Origin: Paraburkholderia sacchari
GTDB taxonomy: Bacteria > Pseudomonadota > Gammaproteobacteria > Burkholderiales > Burkholderiaceae
Assembly (NCBI RefSeq): GCF_000785435.2
Contig: NZ_JTDB02000008.1
Coordinates: 1 to 64,000, forward strand
Direction of reading: 5' to 3'
Length of the DNA: 64,000 nucleotides
The notes under the pieces are model-generated. The model did not search any database. It had not been told where the DNA came from and was given only the letters and a program-made list of their open reading frames with translations. The first letter of the stretch is position 1; every line of letters starts with the position of its first letter. Positions 7,367 to 13,821 of the stretch are shown here, piece by piece. Made by a program: the position numbers and the translations under genes.

Positions 7367-7693
7367 CTATGCGCCTTGGGGTTTGTAAGGGCTGTAGTAA
7401 TAGACCTCGTTTGCGTGTACGTGGAGCCGCTTGCCTTCTTCTGTCTCGACCTCTAGGTACCCCTGGCGACCCGGCTCCGGTCCAATGATCCGCGCCCGCA
7501 ACTCTCTTTTGCCTATGGCGTTTTTCACGCGGCAATTGAATTTCTCGGTTGCTCGGCCGCTGGCGAGCGCGAGCACGCCTTCAATCATCTTCGCGACGTC
7601 CTCGCGTTTTGGGTGTGGGGCGAACAGACCGCTCTTCACGCCGATATCCATTGCGGCGTCAATCATCGAGCCCGTCACATCGATTTTTGCCAT
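7367..7693 (-). CDS. conserved-looking hypothetical protein (108 aa)
   Basis: A soluble 108-residue protein beginning MAKIDVTGSMIDAAMDIGVK, with a helical first half and a second half rich in beta-prone residues (RARIIGPEPGRQGYLEVETE). GGAGAT lies six bases before the ATG, supporting this start. No family recognised; it has no signal peptide or catalytic motif I can name. It is flanked by the two copies of the 47-bp repeat. Confidence 0.6.
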   Translation of the reverse strand: MAKIDVTGSMIDAAMDIGVKSGLFAPHPKREDVAKMIEGVLALASGRATEKFNCRVKNAIGKRELRARIIGPEPGRQGYLEVETEEGKRLHVHANEVYYYSPYKPQGA

Positions 7694-7745
7694 TTTTATC
7701 TCCAGTTGGACAAATTGGCGCGTTTATAGGTCTGAGGGATGGTAC

Positions 7746-7792
7746 TACGCGAGTGGCGGCAGTGCGGGGCATGGGGTTTGGGCTTGGCTTCG
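7746..7792 (-). repeat. 47-bp repeat upstream of the 108-aa gene (copy 2)
   Basis: Partner of 7298-7344 in direct orientation, 448 bases away. See that entry for the match. Confidence 0.7.
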
Positions 7793-7954
7793 ACCAGACC
7801 GTTTTATTAGGCGCTGTGGGGCCGGCCAAACTTGGGGCCAGCGTATCATTCAGTCAGAAGAATCGGGCGGACACCGGGGCGCTATGCGCAGGTTTGGGGG
7901 TTGGGCGTTAAGTGCGGCAGCAATTGACGCAACAGAACCACATTCGGGGATCAG

Positions 7955-8584
7955 ATGAAAATCGCATACGCAGCCATATCGGTTCTGTTGGTTAGCTTGG
8001 CATTGCCGGCATTCGGAGCCGGCCTCCAAAAGGACTATGACCCTGCAGAAACGCGATGCTCTGGCTTTGATGACGCCAGCTTGAAGAATTTCATTGGCCA
8101 GCTCGATTACGCGGACCTGGTGCTGCCGAACGTCCCACCCGAAGAAGACCGATACCTGACGGCCGAAAGCGCCGCTGCTCAGAAGCTCTACATGGATGAG
8201 TCCACACGAGGGCAAGGCAATATGCGGTATGCGGCACTTGATGCGCGGCCTCTTTACGTTGTATGGGGCGTTCGCAAAGACCTTGTGGACTCAAAACGGG
8301 CGATTGCAGGGATTCTCGAAGACGGCGGGCCGGCACGGTCATACCGGAAAAATCCGGAAGCGGAAAAACTCGAACGCGCTACACGAGCGCTCCTTCCGGT
8401 GACCGAATACTCTCTGCACATGCAAGATTTTTTGACGAGACAAAATCTTGCACCGAACAAGGCAATCGTCACGTCGGAACAGTGGGCCCGGCTTTACAGT
8501 GGCGCCCTAACGCTTACCAGCGACTTGGGGTACTACATGAGTTGCAAGCTGGCGAAGATCATGGGACGGCAGTCGTTTGAATGA
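7955..8584 (+). CDS. secreted or periplasmic protein, unknown function (209 aa)
   Basis: The N-terminus MKIAYAAISVLLVSLALPAF ends in G-A, a clear Sec signal peptide with a probable cut near residue 22. The mature protein has two cysteines, no metal or nucleophile motif I recognise, and a mostly helical composition. GGGGA precedes the ATG. It is the only plus-strand gene in the left third of the element. No homologue is apparent; a role in surface modification of the host cell is only a guess from location. Confidence 0.65.
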   Translation: MKIAYAAISVLLVSLALPAFGAGLQKDYDPAETRCSGFDDASLKNFIGQLDYADLVLPNVPPEEDRYLTAESAAAQKLYMDESTRGQGNMRYAALDARPLYVVWGVRKDLVDSKRAIAGILEDGGPARSYRKNPEAEKLERATRALLPVTEYSLHMQDFLTRQNLAPNKAIVTSEQWARLYSGALTLTSDLGYYMSCKLAKIMGRQSFE

Positions 8585-8968
8585 CGAGATTCGCCGAGCC
8601 ACGGTTTCTCCCTGCAAACTTAGTTCATCGCCCGAAAACCCTCGCCAGATATAGGAGGTCGGGATTGAGCAACATAGGTGATCGCCAATCGCGGCCAATT
8701 GGCCTGCAGTCTGGTACGCGTCGAACGGTTGCGTTGGATTTGCTACTTGTTGCGCTTTATCCGGGGGACCAGCATTATCGTTTGCTTTCCTGCATGACGA
8801 TGATGTTACTAGCGCGCTTGCTGACGAGGTAGACTGCGACGGGCCGCGCGCCCGGACCCTCGTGCGAGGTTTCCTCAGTTTGAGGAACACCGATTACGCC
8901 ATCGGCGCATACCTCTAAATCGTCTCCGATGCGATAAGACGCTCGACTGAAACCCCGGAGGGAGAACG
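8585..8968. other. gap with a possible gene remnant on the minus strand
   Basis: No complete gene is convincing. On the minus strand a frame ending at 8775 has protein-like residues (YRIGDDLEVCADGVIGVP, then ARPVAVYLVSKRASNIIVMQ) over about 55 codons. It has no credible start codon before it enters the gene at 8969, so it may be the 3' end of a lost gene. The 83-residue plus frame from 8581, which overlaps the previous stop by ATGA, does not look like protein. Confidence 0.35.
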
Positions 8969-9193
8969 ATGCTCGGTCTCCAGTACACAAGGCTGGCGCT
9001 GGACCACTGGAGAAAGTGGCTTCCGAAGATGTACCGAGAAATGCGCAAGGACGGAACGCTGAACGCCGAGGCGCAGAAAGCCAGTAAGGAAGCGGCCGCG
9101 CAAGTGGCGTCGCTGATGGAGGCCGGGTACCAGAAGCACGAGGCAGAGGCAGTGGTACTGCCGGAGTACATTCTGCTGCCGCCGGAGAAGTAA
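8969..9193 (+). CDS. phage-type small protein (74 aa)
   Basis: A GGAGGGAGAA ribosome binding site lies directly before ATG 8969. The 74-residue product (starts MLGLQYTRLALDHWRKWLPK) is highly charged and helical, and ends PEYILLPPEK. It resembles small accessory proteins seen in Burkholderia prophages, but I know no function. It is followed 58 bases later by the broken rha-like gene. Confidence 0.62.
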   Translation: MLGLQYTRLALDHWRKWLPKMYREMRKDGTLNAEAQKASKEAAAQVASLMEAGYQKHEAEAVVLPEYILLPPEK

Positions 9194-9251
9194 GGCAGCG
9201 CAAGCCACCTCCACCTGTGGATAACTGTGATTTTCCGGCTCTGCGCCGACC

Positions 9252-9395
9252 ATGAGCAGCCGCGAAATCGCGGAGCTTGTCGAATCCCGCCATGACAATG
9301 TGAAAGTCACCATCGAGCGCCTTGTTGCGCGCGGCGTGATTGAATCTCCTGCAATGCAGGAAAAAGCCACGGCTGGGCGCCCGGCTCTGGCGGCG
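9252..9395 (+). pseudogene. truncated Rha-type phage regulator N-terminus
   Basis: The frame opens MSSREIAELVESRHDNVKVT, then IERLVARGVIESPAMQEKAT. This is the start of Rha / phage antirepressor-type proteins, a DNA-binding N-terminal region. After about 46 codons the resemblance stops and the frame simply runs antisense to the convergent gene at 9396-9722. The C-terminal part, usually over 100 residues, is missing, so I read it as a fragment. There is no good ribosome binding site. The breakpoint is estimated. Confidence 0.5.
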
Positions 9396-9722
9396 TCAGG
9401 CCGCGTCGTGCTTGTGCGGCTCGGCTGGCAGGGCCATGATTGTCTCCACTGCCTGCGCTATCGCCAGTTCCTCGGCCGTTTTCGTCGCCATGTTGATCTG
9501 CTGCGTGCGTTTCAGCGGGTCCGCCTCGAACTGCGGGCTTCCCTGCGTCACCATGCTTGCGATTTCCTGCTGCCGCGCGGCGCTGATCGCCTCCAGCGTC
9601 ACGCCCATCAGGTTCTCCAGAAACGCGTTCAGCTCGCCGCTCGCCGCCATCTTCCGGTACGCCTTCGGCGCGTACTCCCGGAGCGCTTTCGTCAGGATTC
9701 CCAGCAGTTGGTTATCGGTCAT
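9396..9722 (-). CDS. hypothetical phage-type protein (108 aa)
   Basis: The product begins MTDNQLLGILTKALREYAPK and is a soluble, helical, charged protein with no recognised domain. I chose ATG 9722 over upstream ATGs at 9743 and 9749. The bases before it (CAAAAAACGGGGCG, then GGA) are the same as those before the ATG of the lipoprotein gene at 10254, so this leader marks the real start in both. It converges on the truncated rha-like gene. Confidence 0.6.
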   Translation of the reverse strand: MTDNQLLGILTKALREYAPKAYRKMAASGELNAFLENLMGVTLEAISAARQQEIASMVTQGSPQFEADPLKRTQQINMATKTAEELAIAQAVETIMALPAEPHKHDAA

Positions 9723-9993
9723 TCCACGCCCCGTTTTTTGCATGTCCATGTGCGCGCGACTGATGCAGAGCTTCCCTACGAGAACGTAGGATTGGCGAGG
9801 GCGCGCAAGACATTGATTACGTTAGCTCTTTTTTGAGCGTGATGATGGTGGAGATGGGAGGGCACATCATCACCTGACGCTCGACATGGCGAAAGAGCTT
9901 TCAATGGTCGAGCGCAACGAGAAGGGGCGGCAGGCTCGTGTATATTTCCTCGCCGGACGAGCGCCGCACAAAGGCCACCGCTTCGCCCGACCA

Positions 9994-10254
9994 TCACGCC
10001 TTGCACGCAACGATGAGATTCCGCCGCACGAGCGGCCCGAGGCCGGTCGGCGTGCTCGTCTCGTTCTTGTCCACGATGTCATACGGACCACCGCACTGCT
10101 TGATGGCCGCGTTGTAGCACTTCGCCCAACTATCCGCCGAGCCGTCGCACGAGATCAGGAAGCCCGGCTTGCCGTTCGGCGCCGTGACCGACTCCACGCC
10201 AGCCGCACACCCCGTAAGCGCCACAGCCGCGCACATCGAAATGATCTTGTTCAT
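9994..10254 (-). CDS. small lipoprotein (86 aa)
   Basis: [19 protein letters not shown] carries a lipobox L-T-G-C, so the mature protein starts at Cys16. The remaining 70 residues contain three more cysteines ([13 protein letters not shown], then QCGGPYDIV), probably forming disulphides in the periplasm. Small lipoproteins with this W-x2-C-Y and C-G-x-Y layout occur widely in proteobacterial accessory regions, without known function. Its leader, CAAAAAACGGGGCG, matches that of the gene at 9396-9722. Confidence 0.68.
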   Translation of the reverse strand: MNKIISMCAAVALTGCAAGVESVTAPNGKPGFLISCDGSADSWAKCYNAAIKQCGGPYDIVDKNETSTPTGLGPLVRRNLIVACKA

Positions 10255-10740
10255 TTGTCGCCCCGTTTTTTGTTTGTTTTGGCGAGTCTACCCTCGGTGC
10301 GTTGGCATTTCTATTTCATTTCAAAAATATTCGATTCCATTACTTATATGCTCGCCCACCTTACTAATTGTTTCTCTTTCTGGGGCACCCGCAGGTTTCC
10401 GTCCATTGGGGGCTGAGCGCTTCCCCTGCAACGCAGGAAAGGGCCACGGCACTCCGTCCGACCGTCGAGCGCCTCGCCGGCAACACTTCTTCGAAGCGCT
10501 CTGCGGCCGGGAGCTTCGAGCGCATGATGAGGCGGTAGATATCGCCCTGTTTGCGCTCCAGCGCACATATGAGGCGTGTCGAGCGCTTGCGATACCGTTT
10601 TGACTGCCGTTAGACTTTGAACGTCAGCATTCTGAGAATCTGATGTGGTGCCTGTCGATTGAATCGGCAGGTTCCCGTGCATGCTCTTTAGGGCGAGCGG
10701 GTTTCGATTGTTCCGCACCCTCCTTTTACAGGACCGCCCT
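10255..10740. other. gap with fragments of decayed genes
   Basis: No complete gene is seen. Around 10413-10535 one plus frame reads SASPATQERATALRPTVERL before a stop. That matches the SPAMQEKATAGRP segment of the rha-like fragment at 9252, and 24 of 26 bases around CCTGCAAYGCAGGAAA are shared. An overlapping frame to 10603 reads ELRAHDEAVDIALFALQRTY. These look like scrambled remnants. The first 120 bases are AT-rich. Confidence 0.4.
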
Positions 10741-11136
10741 ATGTCTCCGACTTTAGTGCGCGCTCGCGACCGCGCATACAACCTCCAGTCCGGCCATTGC
10801 TATTACTGTGGCCTTCCAATGTGGAACGACCCGACCGGCTTAGCGGTAATGGCTGCGCACTTCAGCATCTCGTGCAAGCAAGCCAGAGTCTTTCGGTGCA
10901 CCGCAGAGCATTTGACAGCAAAAAAAGATGGCGGCTCAAATATACAAGGCAATATCGTCGCTGCGCATCCGCTCTGCAATATGGCCCGCCATCGATGTAA
11001 GGCACCACGTGACCCGGCTGAACATCAAAAGCACGTCTGCAATCGGATGAGCAGGAAGAAGTGGTGGCCCGCATGGGTCTATGAGTCCGCGATATACAGC
11101 GCGGGGGTGGCTCGGCCTGCGCGCGTTCGAGCATGA
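10741..11136 (+). CDS. HNH endonuclease
   Basis: A 131-residue protein with a CYYCG zinc knuckle (about residues 20-24), followed by CTAEHLTAKKDGG and NIVAAHPLCNMARH. That gives the H, N and H of the HNH nuclease fold within a Cys-His zinc site. HNH proteins nick or cut DNA; in mobile elements they act as homing, packaging or defence nucleases. ATG 10741 follows an AGGA site with eight-base spacing; an upstream in-frame ATG at 10681 is less likely. It is isolated, with minus-strand genes on both sides. No terminase gene is adjacent. Confidence 0.78.
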   Translation: MSPTLVRARDRAYNLQSGHCYYCGLPMWNDPTGLAVMAAHFSISCKQARVFRCTAEHLTAKKDGGSNIQGNIVAAHPLCNMARHRCKAPRDPAEHQKHVCNRMSRKKWWPAWVYESAIYSAGVARPARVRA

Positions 11137-11222
11137 TCTAACCGAACGCGCACACAAGCCGGGCAACCGGCTCGCTCTCGGCGTGCCAACTGATATCGCC
11201 GCACCGCGCCCGCCGCCTAGAG

Positions 11223-11690
11223 CTACTTCAACCACGCGTGAATGTGGGTTTCTCCAGCGTCGTCCCACACGTAGCCGTCTATTTCGCTGTCCACCGGGAT
11301 ATCGAACCCCTTGCGCTCGGCGCCGGCAAACAAAAACTCCCGCACCATCACATCATCGAGATCCAGGGTGCGCGTACCTGCGGGAATATGCGGCACGCCA
11401 CGCCTCACCACGGCAGAAACGAAGCGCTCAACGCGGTTCGGTAGCCGCTCCACCACCACTTCGATTTTCCGCACTGAGCCGCGCAGTGCGTCGTTGATCC
11501 TTTGGGCAATCATTTCTTCGGTGAGGGTGTCGAGGTAGGTCGCCCGGTCCTTCGTCCCTTGGGTAAGCCACGCATCGAGCGTGCCGAAGAACCCAGCGCA
11601 TTGCTGGCGGAGACTACCGAAACTCTCGCTTTGGCCGCGGCGTCCGACGCTAGCCATTTCTCGGCCGCCCTCCATTTCGAAGCGAATCAT
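11223..11690 (-). CDS. hypothetical protein, possibly frameshifted at its 5' end (155 aa)
   Basis: The product (start MIRFEMEGGREMASVGRRGQ) is soluble and charged, with no recognised domain. It ends DDAGETHIHAWLK. ATG 11690 has no ribosome binding site. The same frame continues upstream as protein-like residues (ACPVSELANIVDSF) without a start codon, while a well-started ORF (11698-11814) runs in another frame over the same bases. The simplest reading is one gene broken by a one-base frameshift, but two separate genes are possible. Confidence 0.55.
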   Translation of the reverse strand: MIRFEMEGGREMASVGRRGQSESFGSLRQQCAGFFGTLDAWLTQGTKDRATYLDTLTEEMIAQRINDALRGSVRKIEVVVERLPNRVERFVSAVVRRGVPHIPAGTRTLDLDDVMVREFLFAGAERKGFDIPVDSEIDGYVWDDAGETHIHAWLK

Positions 11691-11697
11691 GAACGAA

Positions 11698-11814
11698 TCA
11701 ACGATGTTCGCCAGTTCGCTGACAGGGCAGGCGCATGCGGCCGCCGACCGGAGCGAACGCGCGCTCGTCGAGGTCGGGAATCCCGAGGATGGACAGTTGA
11801 CGTTCGAGACTCAT
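11698..11814 (-). CDS. 38-codon ORF, possible 5' part of a frameshifted phage-type gene
   Basis: MSLERQLSILGIPDLDERAF opens this frame behind a GGGGA ribosome binding site. This kind of N-terminus resembles small phage virion or accessory proteins. It stops 7 bases before the ATG of the 155-residue gene. See that entry for the frameshift interpretation. Confidence 0.4.
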   Translation of the reverse strand: MSLERQLSILGIPDLDERAFAPVGGRMRLPCQRTGEHR

Positions 11815-11937
11815 TGATTTCCCCGAGTGGTGTAGTAGCGACGCGGCTCGTCGCTATCCCAAAAATCTGCGTACTTGGTCATGTTTGCTCCTGTGGTCTG
11901 CTGCAAAAAACGATGGGAGATGGCTTCTCTAGAGGGT

Positions 11938-12063
11938 CACCGTCTGGCGGTGTAGGGGGGATGGTCAAATCGGCCCTGATTGCACCGTCTCCCGGTGTAG
12001 GCGGGATGCTCTCTACACCGCCTCCCGGTGCAATTTGGAGGGGCTTTGCACCGTCTCGCGGTG
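11938..12063. repeat. array of four CACCG-N5-CGGTG palindromes
   Basis: Four 15-bp palindromes lie at 11938-11952, 11983-11997, 12016-12030 and 12049-12063. Centres are 45, 33 and 33 bases apart, the last two close to three helical turns. Their central bases vary (TCTGG, TCTCC, CCTCC, TCTCG) while the arms are exact. Two are inside the 3' end of the replication-type gene, where they encode the repeated peptide LHRE(T/A)V; two lie beyond its stop codon. Since both coding and non-coding copies keep the DNA arms, they are DNA sites, perhaps replication iterons or operators. Confidence 0.75.
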
Positions 12064-12468
12064 TAAGGCATTCAATTTCGCATCGCGGTATGCGCTGCGC
12101 ACAAATCCAGCGCGCGCACCGGAGTCGTACCCGTCTAGCTCATCGAGTGCCGCCCAAGTGACTGCGTACCAGCTCGCCTTGTTTGGCCTACGTCCCTTCG
12201 CGGTTTCGTATATTAGGTTTGCCTCCAGGAGTTCATTCTTCGCTCGGTTAATCGTGTCGTTCGATGACCAGCCTCGCGGACTCAAATACGCCAGCGTGAC
12301 GATCATTCGGCCGTTGTCGTCGCCGTGATACTGGCGGGCTATTTCCATCAGCAGGGACTTTGCGGGGTGCGAGAGTGCTCGGTATGCAGGGCTGTCGAGC
12401 ACGACCCACGGAATTGCGACAAACCCCCCTGCGTCACGGGATACGCGGCTACCCTTCCTCTTTCCCAT
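12013..12468 (-). CDS. replication-type helix-turn-helix protein
   Basis: A 151-residue protein beginning MGKRKGSRVSRDAGGFVAIP, then LDSPAYRALSHPAKSLLMEI and a winged-helix region (NDTINRAKNELLEANLIY). I recognise this as the type of small helix-turn-helix protein at the end of replication modules in prophages and integrative elements of Burkholderia and Pseudomonas. Function as initiator or regulator is inferred. Its C-terminus is built from the palindrome array, giving LHRETVQ and LHREAV, so it may bind its own 3' end. It is the last gene of a coupled minus-strand operon that starts at 13480. Confidence 0.68.
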   Translation of the reverse strand: MGKRKGSRVSRDAGGFVAIPWVVLDSPAYRALSHPAKSLLMEIARQYHGDDNGRMIVTLAYLSPRGWSSNDTINRAKNELLEANLIYETAKGRRPNKASWYAVTWAALDELDGYDSGARAGFVRSAYRDAKLNALHRETVQSPSKLHREAV

Positions 12469-12535
12469 AGCCTTCGGGCAGAAACGTACCGATGTCCTGC
12501 TGGGTCGCGGCGCGGCTGATAGCGAGTGCAGTCAT
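12449..12535 (-). CDS. 28-residue ORF within the replication-type operon
   Basis: ATG 12535 follows GGAG with seven-base spacing and starts two bases after the stop of the 110-residue gene. The frame ends at 12449, overlapping the start of the 151-residue protein by 20 bases. The peptide is MTALAISRAATQQDIGTFLP plus eight residues. It could be a real small protein or a coupling leader that delivers ribosomes to the downstream gene. Confidence 0.4.
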   Translation of the reverse strand: MTALAISRAATQQDIGTFLPEGYGKEEG

Positions 12536-12537
12536 GG

Positions 12538-12870
12538 TCACTCTCCGATAGCGAAGACAGGAATTGCGTAGATGCGCTCAAGCGCCTCGAAGTGCGTATC
12601 GACGCCGAGAATGTCTTTCGGGTGACCGAACTCCGCGACGCAATCACTAGCGAGGTCGAGCGCGTGGTGCGCGCAATCCTCAAGGGTTGCTTCCTCGGGG
12701 GTGTCGGGGTGGGGGATTTGTGCGAGGTAGGGCTGTGCGCGGTCAACCAGGTAGCGCAGGCTGGAAACCGTCGCCATCAGAAGGGCGATGCGTTCGGTTT
12801 CGTTGGTCGGCTTGCGAGCGATGCGCGGCTGCTGACCGGCTCCGGGGAAAGGGATAACGATGGTCTGCAT
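12538..12870 (-). CDS. hypothetical protein of the replication-type operon (110 aa)
   Basis: The product starts MQTIVIPFPGAGQQPRIARK and continues as a mostly helical acidic protein (FEALERIYAIPVF near the end). No domain recognised. ATG 12870 has a GGAGG ribosome binding site six bases upstream and lies two bases after the stop of the preceding gene, so the longer frame is rejected. Tight packing implies co-transcription and a joint role with its neighbours. Confidence 0.62.
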   Translation of the reverse strand: MQTIVIPFPGAGQQPRIARKPTNETERIALLMATVSSLRYLVDRAQPYLAQIPHPDTPEEATLEDCAHHALDLASDCVAEFGHPKDILGVDTHFEALERIYAIPVFAIGE

Positions 12871-12872
12871 AG

Positions 12873-13256
12873 TTAGCCTCCGTTGCGGCGCGTGGCGCGG
12901 GCCACCTTCACCTCGTCCACCCACGCACGCGCGCCGGAAGCGAATGCGGCTTCGCGCACGTCGGCAGAGAGCGAGTAGGCAGTGACCGTCGCAGTGCGGC
13001 CATCCGTGGTATCGACCGGTTGGTCACGACGCTCGATACGCCAGCCGTGGCGCTTGCCGAGCTCGTGGACCACACTGGCGAGACGCGTCGTGCTGCACGC
13101 AAATACCGAGTCGATGGCGGTAAGTTCGCGACCTTCAAGCATGTGGGCCAACACCTCGGCGGCGACCGTATTTTTACGGGTCGGCAGCGTTCCTGCTTTT
13201 GCATTGCGCGTGTTGATGGCGCTTACCTCTGCTACATGGTGGCCGGCACTCTGCAT
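12873..13256 (-). CDS. winged-helix-like protein of the replication-type operon (127 aa)
   Basis: The start ATG at 13256 overlaps the stop of the upstream gene by one base (TAATG), a coupling arrangement, so the longer 162-codon frame is rejected. The segment NTVAAEVLAHMLEGRELTAI, then VFACSTTRLASVVHELGKRHGWRI, looks like a winged helix that recognises DNA. Similar proteins precede the helix-turn-helix gene in related phage-type modules. Specific role unknown. Confidence 0.62.
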   Translation of the reverse strand: MQSAGHHVAEVSAINTRNAKAGTLPTRKNTVAAEVLAHMLEGRELTAIDSVFACSTTRLASVVHELGKRHGWRIERRDQPVDTTDGRTATVTAYSLSADVREAAFASGARAWVDEVKVARATRRNGG

Positions 13257-13480
13257 TAGCGGCCCCCATTCATCAGTTGTTCCACGGCGTCTACAGGCCA
13301 TGCGAGCCGGCGACTCGGCAACTTCAACGGGCGAATGCCGTGAAAGCTGCCGGTCATGCAAAGGCGCTTTCGGATGCTTTGCGGGAGCACATGCAGTGCC
13401 TCTGCAAATTGGTCAGTGGTAATGAAGTGAGAGCGATTGATCGCCGCGATTTCGCCAGTAGTGGCATTGCCAATTTTCAT
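13256..13480 (-). CDS. AlpA-like DNA-binding regulator or excisionase (74 aa)
   Basis: A small basic protein with SHFITTDQFAEALHVLPQSI, then KRL and a C-terminal wing ending WPVDAVEQLMNGGR. This is the layout of AlpA / MerR-like excisionases encoded beside integrases of P4-like islands. It is the first gene of the minus-strand operon and is preceded by a 340-base AT-rich region. It may act as excisionase, as activator of the integrase, or as repressor of its own operon; sequence alone cannot decide. Confidence 0.68.
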   Translation of the reverse strand: MKIGNATTGEIAAINRSHFITTDQFAEALHVLPQSIRKRLCMTGSFHGIRPLKLPSRRLAWPVDAVEQLMNGGR

Positions 13481-13821
13481 GGGTCACCCTCAAATTTATC
13501 GAGCTGGGATAGCTCGTTTGATGTGACTTTAGATTGATTTTGATGCTCGGAAAACCAGCTATCTCGTTGAAAGAACGAGGAAATATTGCATTGATCTATT
13601 GAGTGGAATTCGAAAAGAAATTTGCTTTCTTTATGCTGCTCTAAGCGCCAATAGATCTAATGTAATAATTGTCGGGGGAGGGGCGTGAAAAACACTAAAT
13701 CAATTCATGGAGTTACCACTCCATTCACTTGCTACGAGTGCTGACGCAATCAAGTCTGGCGATTCAATACAAATTTTTTGGATGGACACGTAAATTTTGT
13801 GTCTTTTACACCACAATCACG
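13481..13821. other. AT-rich control region between integrase and AlpA-like gene
   Basis: No gene is seen. The AT-rich left half (13540-13680) should carry the promoter of the minus-strand operon. A perfect inverted repeat ATGGAGT-TACC-ACTCCAT at 13707-13724 is a candidate operator. The right part adjoins the integrase stop codon without an obvious terminator. Confidence 0.5.

Noticed and set aside
8581-8832. 83-codon frame overlapping the secreted-protein stop by ATGA
   Set aside because: The overlap could suggest coupling, but residues look random and no ribosome binding site supports it.
12013-12063. Peptide repeat LHRETVQ / LHREAV as a protein motif
   Set aside because: The same DNA palindromes continue beyond the stop codon, so the selected feature is DNA, not the peptide.
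11938-12063. CRISPR array
   Set aside because: Units are 15 bp with 18-30 bp between them, they are palindromic, only four in number, and no cas genes are in the window.
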